Shown: in pieces, positions 11,767 through 23,341 of the stretch
How the letters are laid out: the number at the start of each line of letters is the position of its first letter
Position numbering within the stretch: the first letter of the stretch is position 1
Source: Triticum aestivum
Taxonomy: Eukaryota > Streptophyta > Magnoliopsida > Poales > Poaceae
DNA: 64,000 nucleotides
Reading direction: 5' to 3'
Assembly: GCF_018294505.1 (NCBI RefSeq)
Contig: NC_057809.1
Location: 508,549,914-508,613,913, forward strand
Made by a program: the position numbers and the translations under genes
The notes under the pieces: generated by a model
The model's input: only the letters and a program-made list of their open reading frames with translations
Told to the model about the DNA's origin: nothing
The model's database searches: none

Positions 11767-14267
11767 TAATTAAGCTACAGTAATTCTCTGCTAACGATGC
11801 CACCTCACTTCGATTACTGTTGCTAATCTCGCGTTAGTTCGAAACCGATTCAAATTCAAATTCAAAATCAAGCAAACAATAAAAGTTTTCAAATATTAAA
11901 TCAACCTAATGACTAATTAACCTAATTAACTACTATTAACTAACTAAACAGTCTATGACCAGTGGGGCCCACCCCCCCTAATTAATCCTGATTAGGTTAA
12001 TTAAGCTGGATAATTAGATGTGTCACTGACAGGTGGGACCCACCTTTCAGGTTGACCAGGTCAACTGCTGATATCATGCTGACGTCAGCAAACACTATTC
12101 TGGATAATGTTGAATTAAATAATTAAATAAATCCTAAAAATGATTTAAATCTTTTAAAATTAATATAAAATAAACCGTAGCTCGGATGGAAATACTTTGT
12201 ACATGAAAGTTGCTTAGAACAACGAGACAAACCCGGATACGCAGCCCGTTCGTCCGCCACGCATCCCTAGCATAGTGAACATGCAAATTTCCCCCTCCGG
12301 TTCATCTGCGCGAAAACGTGAAACACCGGGAATACTTTCCCGGATGTTTCCCCCCTTCACTGGTATCACCTCATACTGCGTTAGGTCACCCCTAGCACCG
12401 CGCATTACCATGTTATGCTTTGTGTTGCTTTGTTTCCTCTGTTATTTATTGTGTTCCCCCTCCGTTACTTCTTTCTGGTAGACCCGGAGACCGCTGCCGG
12501 TACCCCCGATCGACTACGGTGTTGACGACCCTTCCTTGCTAGAGCAACCAGGCAAGCCCCCCCCTTGATCACTAGATATCACCTACTCTCCTCTATACTG
12601 CTTGCATTAGAGTAGTGTAGCATGTTACTGCTTTCCGTTAATCCTATTCTGATGCATAGCCTGTCATTGTTGCTACAACTGTTGATACCTTACCTGCAAT
12701 CCTAAATTCTTAGTATAGGATGCTAGATTATCATCAGTGGCCCTACACTCTTGTCCGTCTGCCATGCTATACTACTGGGCCGTGATCACTTCGGGAGGTG
12801 ATCACGGGCGTATACTATATACTTTACACTATTACATTACCGGTGATATTGTTTGGAGATGGGGGTTGAAGGGGCAGGTGGCTCCATCTCGGTAGAGGTG
12901 GGCCTGGGTAGCCGACGGCCCCCGAATGTTACTTTGTGGCGGAGCGACAGGGCAGGTTGAGGCCACCTAGGAGAGAGGTGGGCCTGGCCCTGGTCGGCGT
13001 TCGCGAATACTTAACACGCTTAACGAGATCTTGGTATTTGATCTGAGTCTGGCTACTGGCCTATACGCACTAACCATCTACGTGGGGACAGTTATGGGCA
13101 CTCGACGTCGTGGTATCAGCCGAAGCCTTCGTGACGTCAGCGACTCAGCGGCGCGCGCCGGGTTGGACCGTGTAACGCAACTTCCTTTGTAATGGAGGTT
13201 GCTAGGTCTGCTCACCGGCCGCGTATGCAACGTGCAGGTGTGCAATGGGCGATGGGCCCAGACCCCTGCGCCATAGGATTTAGACCGGCGTGCTGACCTC
13301 TCTGTTGTGCCTAGGTAGGGCTGTGACGTGTTGACCTTCCGAGGCCGGGCATGACCCAGAAAAGTGTGTCCAGACAAAGGGGATCGAGCGTGTTGGGAAA
13401 TGTGGGGCACCCCTGCAGGGAAGTTGATCTATTCAAATAGAAGTGTCCCTCGGTAAAAGGACGACCCGGAGTTGTACCTTGACCTTATGACAACTAGAAC
13501 CGGATACTTAATAAAACACACCCTTCTAAGTGCCAGATACAACCGGTGATCGCTCTCTCACAGGGAGACGAAGGGAGGATCATCGGTTAGGATTATGCTA
13601 TGCGATGCTACTTGGTGAACTTACCTTCTGCTCTCTTCTACATGCTGCAAGATGGAGGTGGCCAGAAGCGTAGTCTTCAATAGGACTAGCTATCCCCCTC
13701 TTATTCCGGCATTCTGCAGTTCAGTCCACATAGGATACCCTTATTTCATTTGATACCATTTCATACATATGTAGTGTAGCTCCTTGCTTGCGAGTACTTT
13801 GGATGAGTACTCACGGTTGCTTTGCTCCCTATTTCCCCCCTTTTTTATACCCGATTGCTGCGACCAGACATTGGAGCCCAGGAGCCAGACGCCATTGTTG
13901 ATGACGACTACTACTACTCGGGAGGTGCCTACTACTACGTGCAGCCCGCTGACAACGACCGGGAGTAACTTAGGAGGACCCCAGGCAGGAGGCCTGTGGC
14001 TCTTTCGATCTGTATCCCAGTTTGTGCTAGCCTTCTTAAGGCAAACTTGTTTAACTTATGTTTGTACTCAGATATTGTTGCTTCCGTTGACTCGTCTATG
14101 ATCGAGCTCTTGTATTCGAGCCCTCGAGGCCCCTGGCTTGTAATATGATGCTTGTATGACTTAATTTATTTGTAGAGTTGTGTTGTGATATCTTCCCGTG
14201 AGTCCCTGATCTTAACCGTACACGTTTGCGTGTATGATTAGTGTACGATTGAATCGGGGGCGTCACA
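11767..14267 (+). repeat. LTR1 of element D (2.5 kb; ~1.43 kb shorter than LTR2)
   Basis: It aligns with LTR2, but near 11893-11900 it jumps over the segment equal to about 18045-19475 of LTR2; short TTAA-type words flank the missing part. The first ~18 bp of the LTR are also missing. Landmarks: GTAGCTCGGAT block at 12175-12190, donor-like CAG|GCAAG at 12551/12552, palindromic cassette at about 13410-13440, acceptor-like AG ending at 13867. Confidence 0.85.
12482..13968 (+). other. Putative spliced acidic ORF in D LTR1 (GC-AG intron 12552-13867)
   Basis: Segment a (12482-12551, 70 nt) follows CTTTCTGGTAG and precedes GCAAGCC. Segment b (13868-13968) follows GCGACCAG and ends in TAA. Phases are 0 at the start of a and 1 at the junction, as in LTR A. 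Segment b encodes 33 residues including DDDYYYSGGAYYY. The copy in LTR2 has the same lengths and stays open despite several replacements. I do not recognise the product. Supporting transcription or splicing data are not available here. Confidence 0.45.
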
Positions 14268-14270
14268 AGT

Positions 14271-14282
14271 TGGTATCAGAGC
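14271..14282 (+). other. Primer binding site of element D (tRNA-iMet type)
   Basis: The sequence is TGGTATCAGAGC, three bases after the LTR end. It is a perfect match to the usual plant initiator-Met PBS. Confidence 0.85.
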
Positions 14283-17200
14283 CGACTGCCTATAGGAATC
14301 CCCCTTCCAAACTCCTTGGCCGAAGTCGAGTCTAGTCATTGAAAAACTTTTACTAACATGGCTGTGTGGCTTACGGGCCCATGTCGCCATTGTGTGGTAT
14401 TAGGATCTTTTACTCCTTGCCTATACTCTGGGACTCTGATCTCTCTTCTATTCGGGCTAAATGAATATTGCTAAATCTAACATTAGGATCTCGTTATCAC
14501 TTTCCCCCGGAGAGCCCCTTATTACTAATGATTGTCTGCTGCACATGAAGACCCTGAAGATACTCTCCGCTGTTAACCCGGGAACTTGTGTTCATCGCGT
14601 TTGCAATTCCCCTTCCACCGTCAACCCTTACGGATAACTACTTGCAGTTGATATTCCTACATTCATCCCTAGTTGGTCTTTTATTACAAGATACCCCGAA
14701 ATACTCGTCGTTGTTTCGATAATCCTTTAAGCTTACTGCCTTGTTGTTCTTTGTCACCTGAATACCCCTATGGATAATTCTCGCACTTATCGAGTATCCG
14801 CTCATCCCCCAGTTGTTCATGTGTTTCACAATGGTCTTTGAAATAGTGTTCGATCCTCCAAAAATCCTTAGTAGCTTATTGCTCTGCAATACTTGTCTGC
14901 TTGCATTATGGATGCTTTCCATATGTCTGGCAATATTCGTCAGTATCCTTAGATACCATCATTTTGATCCTATTGATTTGACATGAGTGCGAATGCATGC
15001 AATCATCAGTTGATCCTTTCAAATTATCTTTGTGACTCAGATGTCATTTTTGAACATGAGCTTGTTCTCGACCAATCTGTTTGCCGTCAATTGTACCCTT
15101 AGGTCTATTGAACTTATCCACCCTTGATCAGAGCGTCTTCTTCTGATCCTTCTATTTGGAAATCATAATTCCTTTGATATCTAAGCATCGAATCATTCAG
15201 GTGTTCTATAATCTGATGCCCTTGCATCCTTTCTTCAACTGATTGTGTGCCGATGCTCACATCAGCTCCGCTATGGACCGTCAGATCCTTTATTGGATTA
15301 TTATTCGATAGTGTCCTCCTTATTCAATAACCTTGTGAGCCTTTCCTCGGATACATAATGCTTTTGGGAAATTGTATCCTCTGCTTTGTCAACCATGCTT
15401 TACTTTCGAGCTGGTGATATTTACTCTTGAAGCTTGTGGTATATGTTTCTAAGATGCCCCGATGGGTTGAACCTATACCTTCTCTAAATGTGAACCCGAA
15501 AGTTTTCAGGAGTCATACTCTTCTGGTGCTTCGCCAGATAAAATTTCAACACTTCAACTCCTTCGAAAATGAGAAGTGAATGAAAGGTTATGCATTGGAG
15601 AAGTGGGAGTCGACCTTGAACCCTGTGTTCCCATGGAAACGATGTATACCTTACCATGGAAGCTTATCTTAAAATAATTATCCCCTTGTTATAAGTTCAT
15701 CTTGTATCTGTGGACATGGTTCCGACCATGTTTCTCCTTGATTCCATTTCTCGTGCAAATTTGAGCACTTGTCTTCTGCAGAGCATTACCCTAGTCCAAC
15801 CTCTAATATGATCTGTCGTCGAGTATTACCCCCTGGTATCTCGAGATTATCATGGAACTGCCTACTTCTTATGAGTTCTTCATCAAGTGCTACATTCTCA
15901 CTGATTCCAATTTTTCACGGGCTCTGAGTTATTAAACACTCAAAGACACCGATAACTGACTGAAGTCCGCACCGCGATTAAGCAAATCTTGGTAACCTTC
16001 GTGACTTACGAGTTTGAACTCGATCACGTCATTCCTAGCCTGCTTGGCTATATCCTTGTCATGCTAATTTTAACTGTGCTATCTGGTCCTTCTTTCTAGA
16101 GCAAAATTTTTGAGGTGAGCTAATCTTACGTCGATCTTCCTCGTCATAACAATTGTCCTTGAATGACAAGCTTGATTTCAAGTTTGTGTCGTACCTATGG
16201 TCTCAATAGCTTCTCGCTTCATCATTCCGTTGACTTGATGTCATCGCCGATCGGTTACATCTTCTTGAAACCTCTTGAAATGTGTCGTGATCATCATCAA
16301 CATTTTGACCCCTTCCAAGATATCGATTGAATTCATGATGATAAGTACCCTCCTTGCCCTCGATGATTTGTGTTATCATCGACCACTTTATTGCCTTCCG
16401 TTCAACACAAACTTGTTCGTGTCTCTAGCACCCTATTGCTTTCAAGTTAATGGTCGATATTTCATTCTTAGACTATTGGTTGTTGGATCACCTTTCTAAC
16501 ATTAATCATGCTACCTAAGGCCATACTTTGGGCACCCTTTTCAACTAGTGTTTAATTGTGTATGTTTTTCCTTGAGCATACATCATTATATCATTTGATC
16601 CGACAAATGTTATCTCCTTGTTCACATAACGGTGGAAATCCATCTTTTGGATACCTCGTTGAATTATTGCTGAGTCCATCAGCCACCTCCTCATCCTCTC
16701 CTTGGCTTAATGATGAATCCCTTCGTGTATCCAGAGTCTGACCTTTGATTGAAGACCATGCCAATGCTATCTCGAAGCATGTCTGAGGTACTCCGATTTT
16801 CAAAGAGAACATTTGAAGCCCAATGCTAAATGTTTCCTGCTCAATTACCCAAACACCACTGTATGGGTAATGTCATGAAATCCCCCCTTACCTAAAGGGT
16901 TTTCTACATTATATCCTGTCAAGGAAATCATGCTTTGCTTGTCCTTGGGAAGGATATACCCCTAAAATATGTGTTTAAACACATTTTCCTTTCCATTGTT
17001 CTGTTTAATCTGATACATATGTTTTCCTTTCCATTGTTTGGTTTAATCTTTCTTGTGATCTATATGATCTAAGCAGTAATATTCTCCTGCTTTTGTAAGC
17101 ACCTCGGTGTACAACTCTGTTAGTAAGAACCTGTTACTATTGTTGACGACATTCCGGTAACCACCGATGGACGAGAACTTTGCCTATTGGTCCGCCTCGT

Positions 17201-17890
17201 TCAACGAGCAGGAAAATGGTTCTCTTCGTCCCTCGCCCTTGGTACCGATGTTGTTGCCGACATAACTGACATGCTATCCCCTAACATGCCTTGCTTACAT
17301 GATCGTGCAAGACGTCACCGCCCTTCCTACTTTTAACCCACATGGTGGGCCCATAACCCACAGTTCCACAGGATCGAAACCTGACTCTCCGGTACATCCC
17401 TGCTTCAAAGTTATCCCTTATGCTTGGCTTCGTAGGTAATTCGCGAGCCACCTTCCTACTGCTCTATTCTGGTATCAGACGCAATGCTTACTCTCGCCGC
17501 TCTGAACCCCTTTCTCACTTTGGTTCAGACTTTGAGCAGCTATCTATCCGCTTGGACCCTCTCATTGTACCTTCGCATCGTACTCTCGATGTATTTTATA
17601 TGTTCAACTCGAGAGATAATCTTATGCTCATTAATGGTTAACCCCAGATTGTTTCCCTCGTAAGCATGCTGTTGTAGCCGAGCTGCCCCTTACCTATTCG
17701 TAAGTACGTTGGAGTTCCCAAAGAAAAGGATGATGACTTCCTCATGATGACCTGAAGCAGAGGAATGAAGGCATCAATGTAATGGATCGACCTCTCCGAG
17801 AAGAGCAACCAAGACCGAGAAGACTCGATAGAATTTCGTATCCACATCTTTCCCTTACTCCCCTCTTAAATCTCGGGACGAGATTTCTTG

Positions 17891-17904
17891 TAGTGGAGGA
17901 GAAT
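17891..17904 (+). other. Polypurine tract of element D
   Basis: The sequence TAGTGGAGGAGAAT directly precedes the LTR2 start TGTGACGCCC. Confidence 0.7.
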
Positions 17905-18389
17905 TGTGACGCCCAGATAATTAAGCTACAGTAATTCTCTGCTAACAATTCCACGTCACTTTGATTACTGTTGCTAATCTCGCGTTAGTTCGAAACCGAT
18001 TCAAATTCGAATTCAAAATGAAGCAAACAATCAAAGTTTTCAAATATTAAAACTATAGTGTTCGGAGTGAACCAAATATTGCTTAGGTAATTATGGTGGA
18101 GAAACCCCACTTTTATAAAATGTTTAAATACTCTAAAATGAATAAAACTTAGCAAGAACAATTATTTAAATGCTTCTAAAATAATAAACAATTTCAAAAC
18201 TAAATTGTTTTAGGTGCCAAATTAATCATAAATTAATCGTGGCAGTGGCATATTTATTAATACTATTTTTGATACAACTTTTGTATTGTATAAATACTAA
18301 GGTTTAGTAAAACAGTAAAAGAAATAAAGAAAAAGAAACGAAAGCGCAAAAACCAGAAAACAAACTAACAAAAAAAGAGGTAAAAGAAA

Positions 18390-19345
18390 CCCCCACCCCA
18401 TTGGGCCAAGTGGCCTAACTGGGCCACCAAGCCGGCCCACCCCGCCTACCGCATAACCCCCCACCACAGCTTAACCCTAGACTGAACCCCCACCCCTCGC
18501 ACTCATTCCCCCCTTTCCTCCCCATCTGGATCGAGCAAGCGCCCCGACCCCATCGCCCCACTCCTCCCACTCACCCTCACGATCCCCCTCCCCTCTCCTG
18601 ATTTGGGCGGGGCCCCGCCCCTGCCGCTGCCGGCCCTGATCGGTCGCCGTCCCGCGGTGCCTCCGTCATCACCCGTGACGCCACCTCGCCGGCGCCGCCC
18701 CTCCTATTCTCCTTCCTCTCCCTCAACCTCGCCGTCGCCCGAAGCCGCCTCGCCGGAGCGCTTCCTTGCCGGATCTCCTCCCCTACGTCGCTCGTCCCCA
18801 TCCTCCTTCTCGCCGGACGCCGTCGAGCCACGCCGCCCCTTCCCTAGATCGAACGTGAGCACCGCCCTGTGCTTTCTCTCCCCCCTGTGCTGAACGCGTC
18901 GCGCTCGCGCTCGTCGCGCTCACCGCGGCCTTGTCCCGCCCGCGCTCGTACGCTGCGCCTACACACGCTGCGCCCGCGGCCACCCGTGCACCCATGCGCG
19001 CTCACTGCACCGAGGCCGCACCCCGTCCGGCCGATGCTGCTGCTGCCTGCTGCCGCTACCTCCTACTCCTCCCGCCACCGCACCTGCTCGCGCTCGCCGC
19101 CTGCGCCCAGACCGCGCTCCGCCTCCGCCTGCAGCTTGCCCCTGCGCCCCCCCGCTCCGCCTGCTACCGCCAGGCGCCGTCGCTCCCCTGCTGCACGCTG
19201 CTGCTGCCGGCATCCGCCTCTCCGTCGGCCGCCACGGCCACCACCACCTCCCCCCGGCAGCCTCGTCCTGCCCTGCGGGCGAGTGCCCGCACCCGGCGCT
19301 TGCGCCCGACACCCTGCGCCCGTTTGGCCCCTAGAGCCAATGACA
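18390..19345 (+). other. GC-rich, pseudo-coding block in D LTR2
   Basis: The block is dominated by C-rich Ser/Pro/Arg-type codons and is open in several frames on both strands (172, 150 and 117 codons). That is expected of strong GC bias and does not point to one protein. Similar GC-rich blocks sit at comparable positions in LTR E (32360-33330, 40580-41550) and F (29370-30360). No domain is recognised. It may be a promoter/leader region. Confidence 0.5.
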
Positions 19346-20053
19346 AGTGGGGCCATCTCCAGAATGTTTATATATATAAATGAATAAATAAATAATAATT
19401 AAAAACAATTAACTAATTAGTTAAGTAAATAATTAACTTAATTAATTCTGATTAAATTAACTAATTACAATTAATTAACCTAATGACTAATTAACCTAAT
19501 TAACTACTGTTAACTAACTAAACAGTCTATGACCAGTGGGGCCCACCCCCTAATTAATCCTGATTAGGTTAATTGAGCTAGACAATTAGATGTGTCACTC
19601 ACAGGTGGGACCCACCTGTCAGGTTGACCAGGTCAATTGCTGATATCATGCTGACGTCAGCAAACACTATTCTGGATAATGTTGAATTAAATAATTAAAT
19701 AAATCCTAAAAATGATTTAAATATTTTAAAATTAATATAAAATAAACCGTAGTTCGGATGGAAAAACTTTGTACATGAAAGTTGCTTAGAACGATGAGAC
19801 AAACCCGGATACGCAGCCCATTTGTCCGCCACGCATCCCTAGCATAGTGAACATGCAACTTTCTCCCTCCGGTTCATTTGCGCAAAAACGCGAAACACCG
19901 GGAATACTTTCCCGGATGTTTCCCTCCTTCACCGGTATCACCTCATACTACGTTAGGTCACCCCTAGCACCGCGCATTACCATGTTATGCTTTGTGTTGC
20001 TTTGTTTCCTTTATTATTTATTGTGTTCTCCCTCTGTTACTTTTTTCCGGTAG

Positions 20054-21539
20054 ACCCCGAGACCGCTGCCGGTACCCCCGATCGACTACGGTGTTGACGA
20101 CCCCTCCTTGCCAGAGCAACCAGGCAAGCCCCCCCCCTTGATCACCAGATATCGCCTACTCTCCTCTATACTGCTTGCATTAGGTAGTGTAGCATGTTAC
20201 TGCTTTCCGTTAATCCTATTCTGATGCATAGCCTGTCATTGTTGCTACAACTGTTGATACCTTACCTGCAATCCTAAATTCTTAGTATAGGATGCTAGAT
20301 TATCATCAGTGGCCCTACACTCTTGTCCGTCTGCCATGCTATACTACTGGGCCGTGATCACTTCGGGAGGTGATCACGGGCGTATACTATATACTTTACA
20401 CTATTACATTACCGGTGATATTGTTTGGAGATGGGGGTTGAAGGGGCAGGTGGCTCCATCTCGGTAGAGGTGGGCCTGGGTTCTCGACGGCCCCTGACTG
20501 TTACTTTGTGGCAGAGCGACAGGGCAGGTTGAGGCCACCTAGGAGAGAGGTGGGCCTGGCCCTGGTCGGCGTTCGCGGATACTTAACATGCTTAACGAGA
20601 TCTTGGTATTTGATCTGAGTCTGGCTACTGGCCTATACGCACTAACCATCTACGCGGGGACAGTTATGGGCACTCGACATCGTGGTATCAGCCGAAGCCT
20701 TCGTGACATCAGCGACTCAGCGGCGCGCGCCGGGTTGGACCACGTAACCCAACTTCCTTTGTAATGGAGGTTGCTAGGTCTGCTCACCGGCCGCGTACAC
20801 AACGTGCAGGTGTGCAATGGGCGATGGGCCCAGACCCCTGCGCCATAGGATTTAGACCGGCGCGCTGACCTCTCTGTTGTGCCTAGGTAGGGCTGCGACG
20901 TGTTGATCTTCCGAGGCCGGGCATGACCCAGAAAAGTGTGTCCGGACAAAGGGGATCGAGCGTGTTGGGAAATGTGGTGCACCCCTGCAGGGAAGTTGAT
21001 ATATTAGAATAGACGTGTCCCTCGGTAAAAGGACAACCCGGAGTTGTACCTTGACCTTATGACAACTAGAACCGGATACTTAATAAAACACACCCTTCCA
21101 AGTGCCAGATACAACCGGTGATCGCTCTCTCATAGGGCGACGAAGGGAGGATCATCGGTTAGGATTATGTTATGCGATGCTACTTGGTGAACTTACCTTC
21201 CGCTCTCTTCTACATGCTGCAAGATGGAGGTGGCCAGAAGCGTAGTCTTCGATAGGACTAGCTATCTCCCTCTTATTCCAGCATTCTGCAGTTCAGTCCA
21301 CATAGGATACCCTTATTTCATTTGATACCATTGCATACATATGTAGTGTAGCTCCTTGCTTGCGAGTACTTTGGATGAGTACTCACGGTTGCTTTGCTCC
21401 CTCTTTTCCCCCTTTTTATACCTGATTGCTGCGACCAGACGTTGGAGCCCAGATGCCAGACGCCACTGTCGATGATGACTACTACTACTTGGGAGGTGCC
21501 TACTACTACATGCAGCCCGCTGACGACGACCAGGAGTAA
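20054..21539 (+). other. Putative spliced acidic ORF in D LTR2 (GC-AG intron 20124-21438)
   Basis: Segment a is 20054-20123 (70 nt) and segment b 21439-21539 (101 nt, TAA). Lengths, phases and splice-like sites are the same as in LTR1. Amino-acid differences from LTR1 are mostly replacements (for example S to L in the YYY-x-GGA region), as expected of drift after insertion, but no stop or frameshift has arisen. Confidence 0.45.
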
Positions 21540-21838
21540 CTTAGGAGGACCCCAGGCAGGAGGCCTGCGCCTCTTTCGATCTGTATCCCAGTTTGTGCTA
21601 GCCTTCTTAAGGCAAACTTGTTTAACTTATGTCTGTACTCAGATATTGTTGCTTCCGCTGACTCGTCTATAATCGAGCTCTTGTATTCGAGCCCTCGAGG
21701 CCCCTGGCTTGTAATATGATGCTTGTATGACTTAATTTATTTGTAGATTTGTGTTGTGATATCTTCCCGTGAGTCCCTGATCTTGATCGTACACGTTTGT
21801 GTGTATGATTAGTGTATGATTGAATCGGGGGCGTCACA

Positions 21839-23216
21839 AGGGAGGCGCGCCCCCACCCTCGTGGCTCCCCTGACCGACTTCTTTCGCCTATATATATGAA
21901 TATACCCTAAAAACATCATGGAGCAGAATAGATCGGGAGTTCCGCCGCCAGAAGCCTCCGTAGCCACCGAAAACCAATCTAGACCCATTCTGGCACCCTG
22001 CTGGAGGGGGGGGGGATCCCTCTCCGGTGGCCATCTTCATCATCCCGGTGATCTCCATGACGAGGAGGGAGTAGTTCTCCCTCGGGGCTGAGGGTATGTA
22101 CCAGTAGCTATGTGTTTGATCTCTCTCTCTCTCTCTCTCGTGTTCTTGAGATGGTACGATCTTGATGTATCGCGAGCTTTGCTATTATAGTTGGATCTTA
22201 TGATGTTTCTCCCCGTCTACTCTCTTGAGATGAATTGAGTTTTTCTTTTGAAGTTATCTTATCATATTGAGTCTTTAAGGATTTGAGAACACTTGATGTA
22301 TGTCTTGCATGTGCTTATCTGTGGTGACAATGGGATATCACGTGATTCACTTGATTTATGTTTTGGTGATCAACTTGCGAGTTCCGTGACCTCGTGAACT
22401 TATGCATAGGGGTTGGCACACGTTTTCGTCTTGACTCTCCGATAGAAACTTTGGGCACCCTTTGAAGCTCTTTGTGTTGGTTGAATAGATGAATCTGAAA
22501 TCGTGTGATGCATATCATATAATCATACCCACGGATACTTGAGGTGACATTGGAGTATTTAGGTGACATTAGGGTTTTGGTTGATTTGCGTCTTAATTTG
22601 TTATTCTAGTACGAACTCTATGATAGATTGAACGGAAAGAATAGCTTCATGTTATTTTACTACAGACTCTTGAATAGATCGATCAGAAAGGATAACTTTG
22701 AGGTGGTTTCGTACCCTACCATAATCTCTTCGTTTGTTCTCCGCTATTAGTGACTTTGGAGTGACTCTTTGTTGCATGTAGAGGGATAGTTATATGATCC
22801 AATTATGTTATTATTGTTGAGAGAACTTGCATTAGTGAAAGTATGAACCCTAGGCCTTGTTTCAACACATTGCAATACCGTTTGTGCTCACTTTTATCAT
22901 TAGTTACCTTGCTGTTTTTATATTTTAAGATTACAAAAACCCATATCTATCATCCATATTGCACTTGTATAACCATCTCTTCGCCGAGCTAGTGCACCTA
23001 TACAATTTACCATTGTATTGGGTGTGTTGGGGACACAAGAGACTCTTTGTTATTTGGTTGCAGGGTTGCTTGAGAGAGACCATCTTCATCCTACGCCTCC
23101 CACGGATTGATAAACCTTAGGTCATCCACTTGAGAGAAATTTGCTACTGTCCTACAAACCTCTGCACTTGGAGGCCCAACAACGTCTACAAGAAGAAGGT
23201 TGTGTAGTAGACATCA
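21839..23216 (+). repeat. 5' LTR of Sabrina-like copy 2, 5'-truncated by element D
   Basis: It begins in the GC-rich part of the LTR (GGAGGCGCGCCCCC), has a TATA box at about 21888-21897 and a CT microsatellite at about 22119-22139, and ends GTAGTAGACATCA at 23216. Confidence 0.85.
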
Positions 23217-23226
23217 AGCTCTTTTA

Positions 23227-23244
23227 TGGCACCGTCGCCGGGGA
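23227..23244 (+). other. Primer binding site of Sabrina-like copy 2
   Basis: TGGCACCGTCGCCGGGGA differs from the copy-1 PBS by two transitions, so it may be a weakened Athila-type PBS. Confidence 0.7.
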
Positions 23245-23341
23245 GGTTAGCGCTTGAAGGTATATATTTAGATCTTGCAATCGAATCTTTTGGTTTCTTG
23301 TTTTTTCACTAGTTTAGTCTATAAAAGAAAATTACAAAAAA

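Larger units (their letters stand above)
14268..17904 (+). other. Degenerate interior of element D
   Basis: The stretch follows the PBS and ends at the polypurine tract. It contains no long open frame; the longest are about 70-95 codons and look random. Parts align with the interior of element E: 16571-16642 with 38070-38141, and about 16800-16860 with 39048-39110. The E segment lies just downstream of an RT-like motif, so this is probably decayed Gypsy pol. The sequence AATCTCGGGACGAGAT before the polypurine tract is shared, nearly identical, with E at 40079-40094. Confidence 0.7.
11767..21838 (+). mobile_element. Element D: Gypsy retrotransposon with ~3.9 kb LTRs and a degenerate interior
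   Basis: LTR1 is 11767-14267, the interior 14268-17904 and LTR2 17905-21838. LTR2 starts TGTGACGCCC and ends GGGCGTCACA, a perfect 10-bp terminal inverted pair. The PBS TGGTATCAGAGC (14271-14282) is the initiator-Met type. The polypurine tract is 17891-17904. The interior has no intact gag-pol frame. The right flank (AGGGAGGCGCGC) is Sabrina-like LTR sequence about 310 bp inside that LTR, so D inserted into Sabrina-like copy 2. The left boundary is rearranged, so no TSD can be verified. Confidence 0.8.
17905..21838 (+). repeat. LTR2 of element D (3,934 bp, complete)
   Basis: It starts TGTGACGCCC and ends GGGCGTCACA. It contains a GC-rich block (about 18390-19345) absent from LTR1, the GTAGTTCGGAT block (19747-19762), the donor-like site at 20123/20124, the cassette at about 20981-21012 and the acceptor-like AG ending at 21438. 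A TATATATA stretch at 19369-19378 lies just after the GC-rich block. Confidence 0.85.

Noticed and set aside
13078..13410. 110-codon minus-strand ORF in D LTR1, also present at 20650-20982
   Set aside because: The two copies are LTR duplicates, so sharing is expected. It is antisense to the element and shows no known domain or independent conservation.
18869..19387. 172-codon Arg/Pro/Ser ORF in D LTR2
   Set aside because: Several overlapping frames on both strands are equally open, and the block is absent from LTR1. No protein-like pattern is seen.
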